Source: Nemertoderma westbladi (lineage: Eukaryota; Xenacoelomorpha; Nemertodermatida; Nemertodermatidae). Taken from it: DNA of 50,014 nt. The notes below the pieces were generated by a model. That model was not told the origin of the DNA, searched no databases, and saw nothing but the letters and a program-made list of their open reading frames with translations. The position numbers and the translations under genes are program-made. Of the stretch, positions 46,110 through 50,014 are shown one piece after another; within the stretch, counting starts at the first letter, position 1; each line of letters starts with the position of its first letter. Where the stretch lies: assembly GCA_032718475.1 (NCBI GenBank), contig JAUCBJ010007397.1, forward strand, positions 1-50,014, read 5' to 3'.

Positions 46110-46440
46110 TTTGCAGATATATACCTGACCATAGGTTTGGAAGGACACTGACCAGTCTGCGTTTCCCCAGTCTACCGCTAGATGGCGAAATATCTGAAAG
46201 TGAACATCTTCTCCAACTTTGTTATTTACAATCCCTTTAGACTGATACTTGCTAGCATCTACTACAGCATATAGGCTGTATCTTTACAGAAATGCAGCGC
46301 CGTCTGCATTACACCAGTCTGCAGGATAGAATGAGAAATTTCTGAAAGTTAACATTTTCTCGAACTTTTGTTATTTACTTACAATTGCTGTTAAGCTGAA
46401 ACTTGACAGTATCTCCTAGGGAGGTGGGGTTTTACTGTAT
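46110..46440 (-). repeat. Inverted, dispersed copy of the CTAGCGG/CACTTTCAG repeat family
   Basis: The reverse complement reads CACTTTCAGATATTTCGCCA then TCTAGCGGTAGACTGG, the same boxes as the 35.8-37.1 kb array. Two subunits of about 175 bp, more diverged than those copies. Confidence 0.7.
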
Positions 46441-46525
46441 TTCATGATGTTATGAATCTGTTCCATATGCAGTTCTCCAATCTGCCACGCATTTCTCAAC
46501 ATATTCACGTATCATCTGTACATGG

Positions 46526-46565
46526 ACTAGAAAGCTGTGGCCCGAAGGGCCACAGGCTTTCTAGT
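46526..46565. repeat. Near-perfect hairpin, 18-bp stem, 3-nt loop
   Basis: ACTAGAAAGCTGTGGCCC, loop GAA, GGGCCACAGGCTTTCTAGT. The arms pair completely except for one bulged base. It lies about 30 bp before the start of LINE copy 5. Confidence 0.9.
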
Positions 46566-46596
46566 TATAAATTTAAGAAAGAAGCAGGTTGCAGTG

Positions 46597-47380
46597 GCAT
46601 GGTAACACCCTCTACCGGCTCCAGAAGTCGAGGAAATCCAGCTAAGTACCACCGAACTGCTCTAGACTTTGCTGATGACTTCGGAGAACTCTCAGAATCA
46701 GTAGAGTAAGCTGAACGACTCCTCAGCTCAATAGAACAGGCTGCATCTAGTTTTGGTCATTTTGTTAATTACAAGAAGACCAAAATTGTGACAGTTAACT
46801 TCGACCGTCATCAGGAGATGACTGAAAGCATGAGCATAAGCTCAACGGATGGTATGCTTGAGCATGTGGACGACTTCTGTTACATGGGATCTGAATCAGA
46901 AAGTCAAGTGAGGACCTTCGAATATATAAGGGACCTCATTGAATGGACTGTTCGAGATTTAGAAACCACATTGAATACGTCGGAAACTTAATGTTCGACT
47001 ATTTAGGGAAGCAGTAGTACCAATACTCCTATGGGAGTCCATGCTGGGCTCGAACTGCTAAGATACCAAATACTGGAATCTTAGCTACGCCGGCTTAGCT
47101 ACAACACACATATCTCCAACTACACTCCCATTGGTCCCTCCAAGCTTGAGAATTGAACAGAGCCGCTCCCTCTTTGCAGGACATTGCTTTCGCCGTGAGG
47201 TCCAGCCTGTGCACAATATTGAGCTTTGGTAGCCCTCATTGAGAAACATCCCCATGACCTTCTTGAGACGCATCTTAAAGGACACTGGCCTGAAGATACC
47301 GGATAATCTCTCGAATGTCATGGGGGATAGGGAGTTGTGGCGGCGCAATTTCGTCGACAAGCCGGCACAGCATTCTTAAT
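46597..47380 (+). mobile_element. RTE-like LINE 3' fragment, heavily decayed (copy 5)
   Basis: Follows copy 1 from GGCTCCAGAAGTCGAGGAAA through GACTTTGCTGATGACTT (the catalytic FADD region), MSISS-DGMLEHVDDFCY, and the terminal GACAAGCCGGCACAGCATTC. It carries several stops, deletions and frameshifts, more than copies 1, 2 and 4, so it is the oldest insertion. Confidence 0.85.
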
Positions 47381-47420
47381 GAACGATGCATCACATCATC
47401 TCAATGTGCAAGCCGATTAT

Positions 47421-47653
<233 letters not shown>

Positions 47654-47701
47654 TATAGATAGGTTGCGCAATATAAAATTATTATGTAAGTTTAAACTCA
47701 C

Positions 47702-48057
47702 CTGTCAATACTCATAATCACTAGATTATTCGTTGATAATAGAATCGTAAAACACTGAATAAATCGAAGTATTTTACACATCGCGTCTCCGGCGTACCAT
47801 TCCAACGTCGCACGCCAAATCCCGTCGTGCAGACAATTAAACAGACCAACCAGACAATCGGCAATGGCTAAGTGCATAATGAAATAATTAACGCGCGATT
47901 CGCGTCTTTTGGATCTCAAAGTCACCAGGATTATTGCGCAGTTCGATGTTATTATAATCACGAATAAAACCCAAAGTATTATCTGTTGTTCGACGTTGTA
48001 TTGGCTGTACATTGAATGCAGTTCTGTGTTGTTTACTGCAGGTTCGGTATACCCCAT
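47702..48057 (-). CDS. Neuropeptide GPCR (NPS/CCAP-receptor-like), coding exon 1, N-terminus to TM3
   Basis: 118 codons plus two bases, ending at donor CAG/GTGAGT in phase 2. The start ATG has a strong context (ACCATGG). The short extracellular N-terminus has a glycosylation sequon (NNT, residues 9-11) and no signal peptide. TM1 is at about 24-47 (ILWVLFVIIITSNCAIILV, with the conserved Asn). TM2 is at about 57-77 with LAIAD. The disulphide Cys at about 94 precedes TM3, which ends MSIDR. Joined with exons 2 and 3 in phase, the protein is 403 residues with seven TM segments, a normal length for this family. Expected at the plasma membrane, binding a neuropeptide and signalling through a G protein; the ligand is unknown. 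Confidence 0.9.
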
Positions 48058-48930
48058 GGTACATAGATATTTATTTACACAGTTATATTTTTATAAACAT
48101 AAATAAATATTACTAGGCCTATCAAATGATAAAATTGAAAATTAAGCCAAAAAAAACTTAATAATAGAAAACTCAGTGGAAATTCTAGACCTGTTCACCC
48201 AATCAATATGCGTAATAATTATTATCATACGTAAAGCAACTTTACCACGTCATGATACAGTACGGGTGGTTTGCTACACGAACGAACATAGCGAGTGAAT
48301 GAAAATAAATCGTCGGAGTAAATTAATGAACACAAACGATTAGGGTATAATTTTTTGTAGTGACAATCTGATTGGCTGCATCAGTGGACATTGACAATCA
48401 AGTGGACATGTCTTTCAGTTTGTACCCGATGGCCCAAGCTGAGTAAGCTAATTTCGAATGTCTGCCAGCTCTACTCTACCTGTATTTATCTGTGCAAAGA
48501 GTATAACAATAGACAATTAATAGTTTCGTGTTTCACACGTTCACAGATTACGCTTTACTTCACTAATTTGTACACAATTACCTGTAAAAGCCGCCACAAT
48601 AGTACCCAGGTGGTTATTTGAGGTTTGTAATCGAACAGAAACTAGAATAAATGGAAATGGAAGAAATCACACAGGTGATAAATTCCCTTTTTATAATGAA
48701 GTGCATATAATTTCCATGTCATTATTTTTCATTAGATAGTTGGAAACAAATAAATCATGTAAATACAGGCTACCACTACAACCATTGCCACTGCTCAGAA
48801 TAACATAACAATACCTTAACATAACTATAACATACCGCGTAATTTACATCTTATTACAAAAGTCGCAATAATGAAAAGGAATCAATAATAGAAATGATCA
48901 ACAGCCTGAACTCCAGGGGCGATGAGCAAT
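48058..48930. other. Upstream region of the receptor gene
   Basis: No gene seen. On the minus strand a TATAAAAA (48,095-48,088) is too close to the ATG to be a normal core promoter, and a CCAATC lies near 48,375. Any 5' UTR exon cannot be placed from sequence alone. Confidence 0.3.
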
Positions 48931-49133
48931 TGCCTCCGTTAAGCCTCTGTTAAGCTAACAGAGAAGATTTGTTCGCTGATAATTTTAGTCGGTGAGTTAT
49001 TGGCAATGTTAGTTCTCTGTCTGATAAGTCACTGTTAAAGGGTGAGTTTTACGTTCACTGTTAGTTCTCTGTTAACTAACCGAGAACATTTTCCTTAACA
49101 GAGGTAAAACCTCTGTTAAGGCTATTAGCAGAA
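48931..49133. repeat. Possible MITE with CCTCTGTTAAG inverted repeats
   Basis: The left side reads CCTCCGTTAAGCCTCTGTTA and the right side, reverse-complemented, AGCCTTAACAGAGGTTTTAC. CTCTGTTAA/TTAACAGAG words occur about eight times in both orientations across 200 bp. Consistent with a small non-autonomous inverted-repeat element, but the boundaries are uncertain. Confidence 0.45.
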
Positions 49134-50014
49134 GCACGAAAGTTGTTCTTCAATCAATTGTGTTCATAAATTATGAATTTAGGCTTAATTTAGGCCTACA
49201 TACTGTTGTTTACCGGTTCCTTTAGGCTCGAACTGATATCATTTCACTTTCAGTTTCAGTCAGATGGATTAAATCTTCTTACTAGTACTATGCAGTACAT
49301 ATAAATGTCTGTATTTGTAAGTACTACATGTATATTACTTAGTACGTTACGTAGTACTTGTTACGGATCCTACAGTAAAAATATTAACTACAGGCCCTAT
49401 ATGTTACTGTACGATGCCATTTTATTGTACTGTAGCTGCCTAAGTACTGTAGATTGTGTGTATATCGTACACCATGTCTCAGAACAGGGGCGGATCCCGA
49501 GTCGTTTGGTTAGGTTACACATATACTGTATATATTTTCAATATTTTCAACATATACTGTAGGAACAGAGTACCATATATTTTATGTACACAATACAGTA
49601 TACTGTATCCCAACTTGGGTAATGGATTTATTTACTACCGCGTAAACAACACCCCCCCCCCCCCCCACCCCTTTCTAAATGTGAAATCTGCAAAGTACAG
49701 TATGTACACTGTAACTAGTACTATAACAGTACTATAAGTATACCCAGATGCCCGGTGGTATTATTTTTTCATCGTCAAATAGGGCCTATATAATTAATCT
49801 ATGTTACATATTCCGATTGTGGGCGCATATACGCAGTAGGCCTATTATAAAAATTATATTATTTATAAATCTATACAGTGCCCCGGCTTAATCCAGGTAT
49901 GCCTAACTGACCCCGGATTTGTCTCTAAGATATTGATATTCTTCCACATAATTTTTCTGGTAGTGATGCCGATAGAAAGGTGACTGAATGTGTGCAAATG
50001 TGGACGCACACTGT
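49134..50014. other. Right-hand flank, no gene
   Basis: AT-rich sequence rich in TACAGTA/TACTGTA words, with a C17 run at about 49,650-49,667. Open frames here show no recognisable motif. Confidence 0.35.

Noticed and set aside
48060-48110. TATAAAAA upstream of the receptor ATG as core promoter
   Set aside because: It would leave a 5' UTR of only a few bases in very AT-rich DNA; chance occurrence is likely.

Overview
This window looks like animal (metazoan) nuclear DNA. It has a G-protein-coupled receptor gene split by very long introns with canonical GT/AG sites, two retrotransposon classes (BEL/Pao-type LTR and RTE-like non-LTR), TIR and foldback DNA elements, and many satellites and microsatellites. 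There is no sign of bacterial gene organisation. The receptor type and the repeat mix would fit a marine invertebrate, but the sequence does not let me name a phylum with confidence.

Layout. (1) 1-13,812 is one LTR retrotransposon of BEL/Pao type. Two nearly identical direct repeats of about 3,057 bp (TG...CA) flank a 7.7 kb interior. The interior encodes a 1,385-residue Gag-protease protein that jumps from protease to the end of RNase H, so reverse transcriptase and integrase are missing. Unusually, each LTR carries its own protein-coding frame: a 132-codon ORF, an in-frame TGA, then a further 349 open codons with CCHC-type zinc motifs and a basic tail. (2) The element sits inside an RTE-like LINE (13,813-15,503); further 5'-truncated or decayed copies lie at 17.2, 18.4-20.6, 38.5-39.0 and 46.6-47.4 kb, two with clear target-site duplications. 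(3) A neuropeptide GPCR gene runs on the minus strand from 48,057 to 17,479 in three coding exons (47,702-48,057; 35,168-35,285; 17,479-18,216). Phases match and the predicted protein is 403 residues, closest by eye to the neuropeptide-S / CCAP receptor group. (4) Its 17 kb second intron holds a 10 kb array of a 48-bp minisatellite (about 200 units, 22.06-32.31 kb) with higher-order repeats of 432, 1,344 and about 4,400 bp. A 370-bp promoter-like leader is present twice. (5) Its 12.4 kb first intron holds a 315-bp tandem repeat grading into a (CGA)n tract, a LINE endonuclease remnant, a TIR transposon carrying a YqaJ-type nuclease fragment, a foldback element built from GGGCGAAGGTT motifs, and a long (AAT)n tract next to exon 1.

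The only likely cellular gene is the receptor; nearly everything else is mobile or repetitive DNA. The observations I would follow first are the zinc-motif frame inside the giant LTRs, the duplicated splice acceptor of receptor exon 3, the hierarchical 48-bp array with CpG-decay variation and promoter-like leaders, and the YqaJ-bearing TIR element.
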